A stretch of DNA of 64,000 nt from Exiguobacterium acetylicum (GCF_019890935.1 NZ_CP082333.1:1824001-1888000); one strand, 5' to 3'; positions 45,785 through 53,941 are shown, numbered from the stretch's first letter. Translations and numbers: made by a program. Notes: a model not told the origin generated them from the letters alone.

Positions 45785-46651
45785 TCACATTTGAAAGTGG
45801 AGAAATTGTTTTTTTCCTTTTAAGACTAACGCGGCATGATTATCATTGCCAAAGGCAGTAAATAGGGAATAGGCAAGAGTAAACGCATCATGAATATCAC
45901 ACTTTGGATAATTCAATTCTTCATAGAAACATCCTCTTTGATAAAAGAAATGTCCTAACATCGCTGTATCTTTTCGTTCGATGGATAAACAAATTCCTTG
46001 TTCAGTAACCTGTAGCCCTGTTTTAAAGTCATTTTGAAAATACAACTGTTGCGCATGATTATATATAATTTTACACTGTAATTTTTTGAGTGCGTATGTC
46101 GAATACTCATACGTTAATAAATCTTCGTAGATTTTTCGTGCATATGGATATTGACCGTTCAAATAATAATAATTCGCGACCGACATTCGAATACGTAAAT
46201 AAAGAACAGGATACTCTATTTCCATTTGGTGTTCATCCGATAAGCGAAGCAATTGGGAGATACATGTCCGGTAATCGATATCTTTTTTACCTTCGCGAGC
46301 GACCCATTCAAAATATTGAATCAATAATTGAACGGAAGGAGGAAGACTAGTCGGTAAACGTTTCATAAATTCTAGCATCTCATCATAACGACGTTGCCTA
46401 GAAAAGTCCGACAGTTGTACGTCATAGTCCTGAAATAGCTTTACTTCATTTGAATCGATAAAGATTTGATCCATTGAAATATATAATTTTTGAGACAAAC
46501 GTTGAACAAGATCGATCGTTGGCATTATTTTTCCATTTTCAATCTTACTTAATTCCGCTTGACTACATACACCCTTTGCTAATTCTTTTTGTGTTAAATT
46601 TTTCTCGATTCGTAGTTGTTTTATCTGTTTACCAAATGACTCGATACGCAA
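45785..46651 (-). CDS. PlcR-like HTH-TPR regulator, array copy 5
   Basis: A 288-residue member of the same family. HTH at residues 6-60 (LTQKELAKGVCSQAELSKIE), then helical repeats with the shared AMLGHFFYQRGCFYEELNYP near residue 232. It is the most diverged copy in the HTH: LAKGV replaces LCEGI, so the first of the two shared cysteines is missing. The start is TTG at 46651, backed by AAAGGAGGAGG seven bases away; no ATG fits. Copy 4 ends 36 bases upstream and copy 6 starts 28 bases downstream. Confidence 0.84.
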   Translation of the reverse strand: MRIESFGKQIKQLRIEKNLTQKELAKGVCSQAELSKIENGKIMPTIDLVQRLSQKLYISMDQIFIDSNEVKLFQDYDVQLSDFSRQRRYDEMLEFMKRLPTSLPPSVQLLIQYFEWVAREGKKDIDYRTCISQLLRLSDEHQMEIEYPVLYLRIRMSVANYYYLNGQYPYARKIYEDLLTYEYSTYALKKLQCKIIYNHAQQLYFQNDFKTGLQVTEQGICLSIERKDTAMLGHFFYQRGCFYEELNYPKCDIHDAFTLAYSLFTAFGNDNHAALVLKGKKQFLHFQM

Positions 46652-46687
46652 TCTTCCTCCTCCTTTCTTATATTTTTTGTAGTCATC

Positions 46688-47569
46688 TTAGTCCAGTACA
46701 GATTGTAAATAAGAACCTTTTGTCTTTAGAACGATAGTAGCGTATTGTTTCATCTGAAAAGCAGAGAATAATTCATACGCCATCGTATAATCATGTTTCA
46801 TCTGCATGACGTCCGTATCCATCCGTTCATAAAACTCACCACGTTGATAATACAAGTGCGCTAAATAGGAAATCTGTTTCAATTGTCGACTGAGATGTAT
46901 GCCTTCCTCGATGATACGAAGACCCTTTTGAGGCTGATCCATTTTATATAATAATTTTGCATAGTTATAAAGAATCTTTAGTCGTTCACTCTTTAGACCG
47001 CTGATTTCTGTAGTAATGCGTAATACTTCATCATATATTTTTTCTGCTTGTTGGTACTGTCCGCATTCCGCATATAAAATGGATAATGCCATCTTGATTC
47101 GAAAGTAAAGCACCGGATCTTTCACCCATAAATCCTCTTGGTCCATCCATCGCGTAAATAAAACGGAGGTCGTTCGATAATCAACTTGTTTTTTTCGATA
47201 TGCAATCACAATTTCATAGTAGGTCATTAATCGTTTTATTTCATCAGAAGATTCACTTACTGAGATTTTTTTCATTTCATGAAAACATTCATCGAAAGCA
47301 TTTTCGCGTAGTAAGGTACTAAGTTTTTGATCAAAAATATTCACCTGCTCCAATTGATGTTCAGAATTACTCTTTAATAATTCTGATATAGGAACACGAA
47401 GTACTGTTGCAAGTTGTTGTAATAATTCCACAGTCGGCATCGTCTTCCCGTTCTCAATCTTACTAATTTCAGCTTGACTACAAATCCCTGCACTCAGTTC
47501 CTTTTGCGATAACCCATTCAATTTTCGAAAAAATTTGAGTTTCTTACCAATTGGATGTTCGTCCTTCAT
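46688..47569 (-). CDS. PlcR-like HTH-TPR regulator, array copy 4
   Basis: A 293-residue member. HTH at residues 8-62 (LSQKELSAGICSQAEISKIE), then TPR-like helices, with ISYLAHLYYQRGEFYERMDT near residue 236, closest by eye to PlcR's own LYYQRGE. GAGGTGATTAG precedes ATG at 47569. It is the first gene after the hairpin and nine-codon ORF that separate it from copy 3, so its expression may be controlled separately from copies 1-3. Confidence 0.85.
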   Translation of the reverse strand: MKDEHPIGKKLKFFRKLNGLSQKELSAGICSQAEISKIENGKTMPTVELLQQLATVLRVPISELLKSNSEHQLEQVNIFDQKLSTLLRENAFDECFHEMKKISVSESSDEIKRLMTYYEIVIAYRKKQVDYRTTSVLFTRWMDQEDLWVKDPVLYFRIKMALSILYAECGQYQQAEKIYDEVLRITTEISGLKSERLKILYNYAKLLYKMDQPQKGLRIIEEGIHLSRQLKQISYLAHLYYQRGEFYERMDTDVMQMKHDYTMAYELFSAFQMKQYATIVLKTKGSYLQSVLD

Positions 47570-47578
47570 CTAATCACC

Positions 47579-47608
47579 TCATTGAAATAAACGAATTGCA
47601 CTTTTCAT
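47579..47608 (-). CDS. Putative nine-codon leader peptide MKSAIRLFQ
   Basis: A minus-strand ORF ATG-AAA-AGT-GCA-ATT-CGT-TTA-TTT-CAA-TGA. A perfect AAGGAGG (47616-47622) lies seven bases before its ATG and its stop is nine bases before the copy 4 start. The Shine-Dalgarno sequence is also the 3' arm of a terminator-like hairpin. Nine residues is shorter than known RRNPP pro-peptides and there is no secretion signal, so a translation-coupling leader is more likely than a pheromone. It may not be translated at all. Confidence 0.35.
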   Translation of the reverse strand: MKSAIRLFQ

Positions 47609-47636
47609 GAAAAAACCTCCTTGTTTACCAAGAAGG
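47609..47636 (-). terminator. Terminator or attenuator between array copies 3 and 4
   Basis: On the minus strand CCTTCTTG-GTAAA-CAAGGAGG (one G-T pair) is followed by TTTTTT. It lies 17 bp past copy 3. The 3' arm equals a strong Shine-Dalgarno sequence. Confidence 0.7.
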
Positions 47637-47652
47637 TCACGTATCCTTTTTA

Positions 47653-48534
47653 TTAATTCTCAAAAGTGAACAACATATACGACTCCTTCATGCGAAGAAT
47701 CATCTTCTTTCGAACGTCGTGCTCAAACGCATGAAACAGTGCATAGGCGACTGAATATTGTTTTTGGAGTGACTTCTCATCCTCACCTAAGTATTCATCA
47801 TAGTGAGCGAGTTGATAATAAAAATGACCGAATAGAAATGTATGATTATGTTTCAAACATAACTCATATCCTTTTTTGGCAATGACGATACTTTCCTCAG
47901 ACTTCCCTTGGTACTCAAGAATCTGACAATGATTGAAGTAAATTTTCAATAGTGCATTTAGATAGGTATTGGACTGAAGAACTTCGATTTCATTTTCTAA
48001 TTCCTGATACACGGATTCCGTTAAATGAAATAAGTCCTGCTCTGAATACATATTCGCAATTGCCATTTTGATTCGAATGTACAATTGAATGGACTGAGAC
48101 CAGACTTCTTTTTCAATCAACAAGTTGCTAAGTAGGCTTGCTGCTGTCCGAAAATCGATTCGATTTTGCTTTAGGTCAATGATCGTCTTGATATAGCTTT
48201 TTAAAATGTAGACTTCGACGATGCTATCCTTTTCTTGCTGGTGAATTCGCTCTAACGCCTCTTTATATTTCTCTTCTCGAAGCAAATCGGATAAGAATCG
48301 ATCTAGTTGAAAGAACTTTTCCTCATCGGTATGTTCTCGAAACAACAAAGAGATGGGAACTTGCAACCTTACAGCAAGTTGTTGTAATAAATCAACAGTC
48401 GGAGAATTTAAGCCGTTTTCAATTTTACTAATTTCAGCTTGACTACATAAATCAGCACATAGTTCTTTTTGAGAATACCCCTTTTGAATACGAAATCGTT
48501 TTAAGTTTTCTCCAATTGGATTAGCTTTAACCAT
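47653..48534 (-). CDS. PlcR-like HTH-TPR regulator, array copy 3
   Basis: A 293-residue member. HTH at residues 8-62 (YSQKELCADLCSQAEISKIE), then helical repeats ending TFLFGHFYYQLAHYDEYLGE. It is closest to copy 2: both share FRTAxSLLSNLL, the KIYFNHxQIL stretch and TFLxGHFY, which suggests a recent duplication. ATG at 48534 follows TTTGGAGG by ten bases. An in-frame ATG at 48585 overlaps the copy 2 stop and is the alternative; it would give 310 residues. Confidence 0.84.
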   Translation of the reverse strand: MVKANPIGENLKRFRIQKGYSQKELCADLCSQAEISKIENGLNSPTVDLLQQLAVRLQVPISLLFREHTDEEKFFQLDRFLSDLLREEKYKEALERIHQQEKDSIVEVYILKSYIKTIIDLKQNRIDFRTAASLLSNLLIEKEVWSQSIQLYIRIKMAIANMYSEQDLFHLTESVYQELENEIEVLQSNTYLNALLKIYFNHCQILEYQGKSEESIVIAKKGYELCLKHNHTFLFGHFYYQLAHYDEYLGEDEKSLQKQYSVAYALFHAFEHDVRKKMILRMKESYMLFTFEN

Positions 48535-48581
48535 TCTATCAAATCCTCCAAATATCTTAAAACGTCTCACTGTGTTTTGAA

Positions 48582-49478
48582 TCATGCTTCGTATTTAAAG
48601 GTAGACTCAAAAGAAAACAATAAATGTTCTTTCTTTAGGTCAACGACTAATTGTTTCGTCGTTTGAAATTCAAATGCGTGTAACAATGTATAAGCTATCG
48701 TATATGTCTTTTGAAATAAAGCGTTACCGGCAGCTTCTTGATAATTTCCTAATTGAAAATAAAAATGCCCTAACAGAAAAGTCTGTTGAGAATCTAAGCA
48801 TAAATTAATTCCTTTTTGAATAAACACGTTCGCTTCTTCAAATAAATCTTGATATAAAAGAATTTGAGCATGATTAAAATAGATTTTTATCAAAGAAGTG
48901 ATATATTGGGAACTTTTGAGTTGCTCTAATAGCGTTTCAATATCGGAATAAGTACCCGTAGTTAAATGATATAACTCATGTTCAGCATATATATTTGCAA
49001 TTGCCGTCTTAATCCGAATGAATAACGAAATGGATTCGTTCCAAACATCATACTCGTTTAAAAGGTTACTTAATAAGGAAGTGGCTGTTCTAAAATCAAA
49101 TCGATTTTGTTTCATCTCTACGATGATCTTAAAGTAAGCACTTAATATGATTAAATTCATATTCTCTTTGTAATCATACTTTGAAATGAATTGTATGACT
49201 TGATCAAAATTCTCTTCTCGAAGTTGATCTGAAATAAATTTATCAAAAAAATCTATTTCTTCATTAGCTTGAGGATTCTCGAATAAAAGTGCAATCGGAC
49301 TATTTAAACGAGCGGCAATTTTTTGCAATAATTCTACGGTTGGTGAATTTAAGCCGTTCTCGATTTTACTAATCTCAGCTTGACTACAAATACCCTCACA
49401 TAGTGCTTGTTGAGTCAATTGCTTTTCGATGCGCAATTGTTTTATTTTTGCACCGATTGATGAAGTTAAATCATCCAT
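48582..49478 (-). CDS. PlcR-like HTH-TPR regulator, array copy 2
   Basis: A 298-residue member. HTH at residues 8-62 (LTQQALCEGICSQAEISKIE), followed by TPR-like helices with TFLLGHFYFQLGNYQEAAGN near residue 235. Base composition is visibly more A+T-rich than in the flanking metabolic genes. AGGAAAGATAAAG precedes ATG and copy 1 ends 12 bases upstream, so copies 1-3 form one transcription unit. Confidence 0.85.
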   Translation of the reverse strand: MDDLTSSIGAKIKQLRIEKQLTQQALCEGICSQAEISKIENGLNSPTVELLQKIAARLNSPIALLFENPQANEEIDFFDKFISDQLREENFDQVIQFISKYDYKENMNLIILSAYFKIIVEMKQNRFDFRTATSLLSNLLNEYDVWNESISLFIRIKTAIANIYAEHELYHLTTGTYSDIETLLEQLKSSQYITSLIKIYFNHAQILLYQDLFEEANVFIQKGINLCLDSQQTFLLGHFYFQLGNYQEAAGNALFQKTYTIAYTLLHAFEFQTTKQLVVDLKKEHLLFSFESTFKYEA

Positions 49479-49490
49479 CTTTATCTTTCC

Positions 49491-50378
49491 TCACTCACTT
49501 TCATCTACAGGAAATAGCAATAGATCTGATAAATGTGTTTCAAGAATTTTTCGGTATGCGTGATTATTCGTCGCAGTGAAAAATGAGTAAGCAATTGTAT
49601 ACGCTTCTTTAATACTTTTCTCGGAAGCGTTTAACGCTTCTAAAAAGAAGCCCTTTTGATAATAAAAGTGACCAATGTATGTTAAATCTTCTAGCTCTTT
49701 GGTTTCTTTTATCGCGTGTTCAACTTCTTTTAACCCTTCCTCGAATCGCTTTAACCGATATAAGTTACGTAAGTAATTATATATGATTTTCATTTTAATT
49801 TTTTTATACTCGCGTGTACGGTAAGGTAGTTTTAATAGCGCCTCATAAATTTGATGAGAATGCGTGTAATCATCATGATTCGTATATAAAACAGCAATTG
49901 CCATCTGAATTCTGGTATAGAGAAGAAATGACTTTTCAACTAAACTTTCTTCAATGACTAATTTTAATAACGCAGAAATACATGTTCTAAAATCGATGTT
50001 TCCTTTTTCATGTAATAACAGCTTTTGATGATATCGAATTAACACTTGAATTTCAAATTCAGTATTTGCTTTTGCATATTCTTCTAAATCCTTCTCCATA
50101 GCTGAGTAAGTTTTCTCTCTCATATGGCGCAACATTCTTTGGTCTATTTCATTTAACTTTTGTGAGACGATCTCATCTTCAAAAAACAATGAAATCGGGA
50201 TGCGTAGTCTTCGACAAATCTGCTGTAACAAATCAATCGTTGGAGAATTTCGACCATTTTCGATTTTACTGATTTCAGCCTGACTACAAATTCCTTCACA
50301 AAGTGCTTTTTGTGTCATTCCTTGTTTTTTTCGTTCTTGTTTGATTTTATCACCAACAGAATGAATGACTGGATGCAT
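49491..50378 (-). CDS. PlcR-like HTH-TPR regulator, array copy 1
   Basis: A 295-residue member and first gene of the array. HTH at residues 10-65 (MTQKALCEGICSQAEISKIE), then helical repeats with LTYIGHFYYQKGFFLEALNA near residue 235 and a C-terminus HAYRKILETHLSDLLLF that parallels PlcR's HAYKEALVNKISRLL. ATG at 50378 is eight bases after GGAG; a GTG three codons earlier overlaps that site. Only about 38 bp separate it from the tRNA-Thr terminator and no clear promoter is visible there, so readthrough from the tRNA unit may supply transcription. Confidence 0.86.
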   Translation of the reverse strand: MHPVIHSVGDKIKQERKKQGMTQKALCEGICSQAEISKIENGRNSPTIDLLQQICRRLRIPISLFFEDEIVSQKLNEIDQRMLRHMREKTYSAMEKDLEEYAKANTEFEIQVLIRYHQKLLLHEKGNIDFRTCISALLKLVIEESLVEKSFLLYTRIQMAIAVLYTNHDDYTHSHQIYEALLKLPYRTREYKKIKMKIIYNYLRNLYRLKRFEEGLKEVEHAIKETKELEDLTYIGHFYYQKGFFLEALNASEKSIKEAYTIAYSFFTATNNHAYRKILETHLSDLLLFPVDESE

Positions 50379-50415
50379 AGAGGTCACTCCTCAAATCAAA
50401 AATATCGAACTCATG

Positions 50416-50460
50416 AAAAAAGTCTTCCGTTTCAAGTATATATCACTTGAGACGGAAGAC
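50416..50460 (-). terminator. Terminator of tRNA-Thr
   Basis: A 16-bp stem with one mismatch (GTCTTCCGTTTCAAGT at 50422 / ACTTGAGACGGAAGAC at 50445) reads into TTTTTTC on the minus strand. Confidence 0.85.
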
Positions 50461-50467
50461 GTATCTA

Positions 50468-50538
50468 TGCTTCCGGCGAGAATCGAACTCGCACTGCAGC
50501 ATTACCATTGCTGAGGTCTGCCATTAACCTACGGAAGC
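50468..50538 (-). tRNA. tRNA-Thr(GGT), unusually short
   Basis: A 71-nt tRNA. Acceptor GCTTCCG pairs with CGGAAGC, discriminator A. The anticodon arm is CAGCA-ATGGTAA-TGCTG, giving anticodon GGT (Thr, ACC/ACU). The D arm is GGTT-AATGGCA-GACC and the T arm GCGAG-TTCGATT-CTCGC. The D loop and 4-nt variable loop are shorter than in a normal tRNA-Thr and resemble tRNA-Gly, while the GC start and A73 fit Thr identity. CCA is not encoded. It has its own promoter and terminator. Confidence 0.88.
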
Positions 50539-50555
50539 TTGCAAAACCTGATTCT

Positions 50556-50584
50556 AGTATAACTTATAAAAAAAGACAAAACAA
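50556..50584 (-). promoter_or_regulatory. Promoter of tRNA-Thr
   Basis: On the minus strand TTGTTT and TATACT lie 17 bp apart, 17 bp upstream of the tRNA. Confidence 0.7.
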
Positions 50585-50615
50585 GAAGTCGATGCTTTTC
50601 AGATCAACTTCTTGT
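50573..50615 (-). terminator. Terminator of the Cse60-like gene
   Basis: ACAAGAAGTCGAT / ATCAACTTCTTGT (one G-T pair) reads into TTTTGTCTTTTTTT on the minus strand. Confidence 0.8.
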
Positions 50616-50622
50616 CACTAAT

Positions 50623-50820
50623 TTACAATGTAGTTTTCGTTAGCGAGTTATCATAGACGACTAAAACTGAATAATGTTCATCCGCTTTAGACGCAACGAA
50701 TGTTGAAAATTTTAATGTAATGATGGCGTTCGATCCGACCCCATTATTTTCAAAAAATTCATTTAGTCTCTCCTCTAATTCCTCAGGCGATCGCCCAACG
50801 ACTACTTTAGAATGCAACAT
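50623..50820 (-). CDS. Small protein, possibly Cse60-like (DUF2758)
   Basis: A 65-residue protein. The layout, a charged helix (SPEELEERLNEFFENN) followed by a strand pair ending in HYSVLVVYD, resembles the Cse60/DUF2758 family of small Bacillus proteins, of which one is sporulation-expressed under sigma-E. Similarity is by pattern and moderate. ATG at 50820 is eight bases after GGAG. It has its own terminator and is divergent from patB. Confidence 0.5.
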   Translation of the reverse strand: MLHSKVVVGRSPEELEERLNEFFENNGVGSNAIITLKFSTFVASKADEHYSVLVVYDNSLTKTTL

Positions 50821-50976
50821 GATCATCACTCCGTTTCGTTATGGTAGGTTCGAGTTTAGTAATTACCTGATCGTATAAATGTTAAACCTCTATTTTTTTC
50901 GACTTGCCCCACACTCTCTCTATCCGCTATGGTGAAATGGAGTCATTCAACTATTGAAGAACAGGAGTGAAGTCTG

Positions 50977-52152
50977 ATGGAACAAATCAATTTTGATGAA
51001 ACGATCGAGAAACGAAATACAGGATCCGTTAAGTGGGACGGGCTCCCTTCGCTATATGGATCAGATGAGCTGATTCCGATGTGGGTCGCCGACATGGACG
51101 TACGTCCACCACACCATTTGACAGAACGATTGACTAGACGTGTTGCTACAGGTCATTTCGGTTACTCGATGTTTGAAGACGAAGCAAAACGAGCGATTCA
51201 ACACTGGTTTCAAAAGCGATATGATGTCACAATCACTACTGATTCCATTCTCTACTCGAGCGGTGTCGTTCCAGGACTTGCGCATACCGTCCTCGCATTG
51301 ACGGAACCGAGTGATGAAATCATCATTCAGACACCGGTCTATCCTCCATTTCATCAAATCATTCAGTCTAATCAACGACAACTCATTGAAAATCCGCTTC
51401 TTTTAGACGGTGAGACGTATCAGACAGACTTTCCACTTCTCGAACGGCAAATGCGAACAGCACGTATGATGATTCTCTGTAGTCCGCATAATCCAAGCGG
51501 TAAAGTCTATCCGAGAGAAGAATTACAACAAATCGTCGAACTCGCGAAGCAACATGATGTTTATCTTGTATCCGATGAGATTCATGCGGACCTTGTCTAT
51601 ACAGGTTCCGTTCACACCCCTATTCTCGGTTTGGATTATGAAAAACTCATTTTAGTGAGTGCGCCATCCAAAACGTTCAATATTCCGGGTCTATATGCGT
51701 CTTATTTGATCGTACCTGACATCTCGATTCGTCAACAGATCGAGCGTATCCAGCAACGTCATTTCGTTCACCCGAATGCATTAGCTTCGACTGCGATTAC
51801 AACAGCATATGGTGATGTTGCGAGTGAGCAATGGCTGTCACAATTACTTATGTATTTAGAAGGCAATCGTGACCATGCCATCCGTCGGATTCGCCAAGAG
51901 ATGCCAAAATTAGACGTTGTCATTCCAGAAGCAACTTTCCTGTTGTGGATCGACTTCAAAGCACTCGAACTAGACAGTAAAACACGATCAGATTGGCTCG
52001 TCAAGGAGGCAAAAATCGCTCTAACGCATGGTTCTTCGTTCGGATCTGGTGGCGAAACGTTTGAACGTTTAAACATCGGTTGTCCTCGTGCACAATTAGA
52101 TCAGGCACTAGACCGTTTAAGCGCCGCATACCAACGGTTTTGGACGAATTAA
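50977..52152 (+). CDS. patB: Cystathionine beta-lyase / aminotransferase (PatB/MalY type)
   Basis: A 391-residue PLP enzyme of aminotransferase fold type I. The N-terminus (FDETIEKRNTGSVKWDG) and PMWVADMDVRPP are MalY/PatB signatures. PLP contacts are NPSGKVYPREEL and SDEIHADLVY, with the Schiff-base Lys in VSAPSKTFNIPG near residue 234. It cleaves C-S bonds of cystathionine or cysteine conjugates. AACAGGAG precedes ATG. Monocistronic; terminator downstream. Confidence 0.92.
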   Translation: MEQINFDETIEKRNTGSVKWDGLPSLYGSDELIPMWVADMDVRPPHHLTERLTRRVATGHFGYSMFEDEAKRAIQHWFQKRYDVTITTDSILYSSGVVPGLAHTVLALTEPSDEIIIQTPVYPPFHQIIQSNQRQLIENPLLLDGETYQTDFPLLERQMRTARMMILCSPHNPSGKVYPREELQQIVELAKQHDVYLVSDEIHADLVYTGSVHTPILGLDYEKLILVSAPSKTFNIPGLYASYLIVPDISIRQQIERIQQRHFVHPNALASTAITTAYGDVASEQWLSQLLMYLEGNRDHAIRRIRQEMPKLDVVIPEATFLLWIDFKALELDSKTRSDWLVKEAKIALTHGSSFGSGGETFERLNIGCPRAQLDQALDRLSAAYQRFWTN

Positions 52153-52156
52153 TGTG

Positions 52157-52200
52157 ACATAAATGATCCTAATTTATTAGGGTCATTTATGTTTTATTTT
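52157..52200 (+). terminator. Terminator of patB
   Basis: A stem of about 16 bp, ACATAAATGATCCTAA / TTAGGGTCATTTATGT, is followed by TTTATTTTATT. Confidence 0.85.
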
Positions 52201-52236
52201 ATTATTCTGAATATTTGGATTAGTAGAACTTCAACA

Positions 52237-52338
52237 GGGACTAAAACCGTCCCAACCCCTTAAGGCACTAGGCGTGGCGGCACTTTTCATGAAAATGAAG
52301 TGACTTGCAAAGTCGTTTTATCCCCTGTAAGGTGGGGA
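52237..52338 (+). ncRNA. Structured 5' leader of putP, class unknown
   Basis: Four consecutive hairpins fit in this stretch: GGGAC/GTCCC (52237-52253), CACTT/AAGTG (52281-52302), GACTT/AAGTC (52302-52314) and TCCCC/GGGGA (52321-52338). They lie 75 bp upstream of the putP start. The sequence does not match a riboswitch class I can recall, and there is no terminator before putP. Confidence 0.4.
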
Positions 52339-52412
52339 ACATATCATTTGGCGAACAAGTCAATACATGCTTGATCGCTGAAAAAACTATTGCATTTGGA
52401 GGATTTAACTTT

Positions 52413-53885
52413 ATGACGCAAGAATGGATTTCGATCATCCTGTATCTTGTTCTCATGTTGGCAATCGGTTATTTTGCCTACAAGCGAACGACGAATACAG
52501 AAGATTACATGTTAGGCGGACGCGATCTCGGTCCAGGTGTCACAGCACTCTCTGCTGGTGCATCGGATATGAGTGGATGGATGCTCATGGGACTTCCCGG
52601 CGCCATGTATGCAACAGGTGTATCAGCCCTTTGGCTCGCACTCGGTTTATTGATTGGATGTTACGTAAACTACATCGTACTCGCACCACGTTTCCGTCTC
52701 TATACAGAAATGGCAAACGACTCAATTACGATCCCTGATTTCTTAGAGAATCGTTTTGAAGACAAATCACGCGTGCTTCGTACTGTATCAGCACTCGTTA
52801 TCATCATTTTCTTCACGTTCTACACATCAGCCGGAATCGTATCTGGCGGAAAATTGTTCGTCAGCTCATTTGGATTTGATTACCACTATGGTATGCTCTT
52901 GACGATTGCGGTCGTAATCGCCTACACACTTTTCGGCGGTTTTCTCGCAGTTAGTTGGACCGATTTCGTCCAGGGCTGTATCATGTTCATCGCACTCGTT
53001 CTTGTACCGGTCGTCGCATTGACAGACGTCGGTGGAATCGATGGTGCGTATAATTACGCTGAAAAATTAGACCCTTCGTTATTTGACCCATTCAAAGGGA
53101 CAACCATTTTAGGAATCATCGGTTTCCTTGCTTGGGGACTTGGTTACTTCGGTCAACCCCATATCATCGTCCGCTTTATGGCGATTCGTTCTGTTAAAGA
53201 TTTAAAAAGTGCCCGTCGTATCGGGATCGGCTGGATGTTCGTCTCAATCATCGGTGCCATGATGACAGGACTTGTCGGAATTGCTTATTTTGAAGGACAA
53301 GGAAATGGACTCGGTGACCCGGAAACAGTATTCATCCGTTTCTCGGATGTACTATTCCACCCGTATATCACAGGATTCCTAATGGCTGCGATTCTTGCAG
53401 CAATCATGTCGACGATTTCATCACAATTGCTCGTTACTTCGAGTGCGTTGACAGAAGACTTTTATAAAACGTTCTTGAAAAAAGACGCATCGGATAAAGA
53501 ACTCGTCCTGACAGGTCGAATCGCCGTTCTTGTCGTTGCCGTCATCGCAAGTATTCTCGCGTGGAACCCATCAGCGACGATTCTTGCACTTGTCGGTTAT
53601 GCATGGGCTGGATTCGGTTCTGCCTTTGGTCCGATCATCTTGCTTTCTCTCTACTGGAAACGGATGACGAAACAAGGCGCACTAGCTGGTATTATCTCAG
53701 GTGCCTTGACTGTCATCATCTGGGTTCAACTTGGACTTAGTACGACGCTTTATGAAATGGTACCTGGATTCTTCACAAGCTTGATCTTTACGGTCGTTGT
53801 CAGCTTGATGACGAAACAACCGGTCAATGCCGTTCAGGAAACGTTTGAAGAGATGGAAGACGAATTAAAAGACGCAGTTCAATAA
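52413..53885 (+). CDS. putP: Sodium/proline symporter
   Basis: A 490-residue membrane transporter of the SSS family with about 13 helices, importing proline with Na+ as nutrient or osmoprotectant. Marks are TNTEDYMLGGRDLGPGVTAL near residue 27, SAGASDMSGWMLMGLPGA with the Na+-site region, GLGYFGQPHIIVRFMAI, and AIMSTISSQLLVTSSALTED near 335 (in two pieces: AIMSTISSQLL, VTSSALTED). ATG at 52413 follows GGAGGATTTAACTTT; the longer frame covers the leader. The Na+ gradient it uses is maintained by the Mrp system in the same window. Confidence 0.94.
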   Translation: MTQEWISIILYLVLMLAIGYFAYKRTTNTEDYMLGGRDLGPGVTALSAGASDMSGWMLMGLPGAMYATGVSALWLALGLLIGCYVNYIVLAPRFRLYTEMANDSITIPDFLENRFEDKSRVLRTVSALVIIIFFTFYTSAGIVSGGKLFVSSFGFDYHYGMLLTIAVVIAYTLFGGFLAVSWTDFVQGCIMFIALVLVPVVALTDVGGIDGAYNYAEKLDPSLFDPFKGTTILGIIGFLAWGLGYFGQPHIIVRFMAIRSVKDLKSARRIGIGWMFVSIIGAMMTGLVGIAYFEGQGNGLGDPETVFIRFSDVLFHPYITGFLMAAILAAIMSTISSQLLVTSSALTEDFYKTFLKKDASDKELVLTGRIAVLVVAVIASILAWNPSATILALVGYAWAGFGSAFGPIILLSLYWKRMTKQGALAGIISGALTVIIWVQLGLSTTLYEMVPGFFTSLIFTVVVSLMTKQPVNAVQETFEEMEDELKDAVQ

Positions 53886-53902
53886 TCAGCGAATAGCAAG
53901 TA

Positions 53903-53938
53903 AGACCTCTGCCGAAACATCGGCAGAGGTCTTTTTTT
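53903..53938 (+). terminator. Terminator of putP
   Basis: Perfect 13-bp stem AGACCTCTGCCGA / TCGGCAGAGGTCT with AACA loop and a seven-T tail. Confidence 0.95.
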
Positions 53939-53941
53939 GAC

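Noticed and set aside
46474-46737. Plus-strand 87-codon ORF with a hydrophobic N-terminus, antisense to array copies 4-5; considered as a pheromone precursor
   Set aside because: No ribosome binding site, wholly opposite to two conserved genes, and its hydrophobicity follows from the A+T-rich antisense of helical repeats.
52320-52345. T-box-like or ydaO-like sequence (AAGGTGGGGAAC) in the putP leader
   Set aside because: The T-box GGGTGGNACCGCG core, a specifier loop and a following terminator are absent; the ydaO core motifs are also missing.
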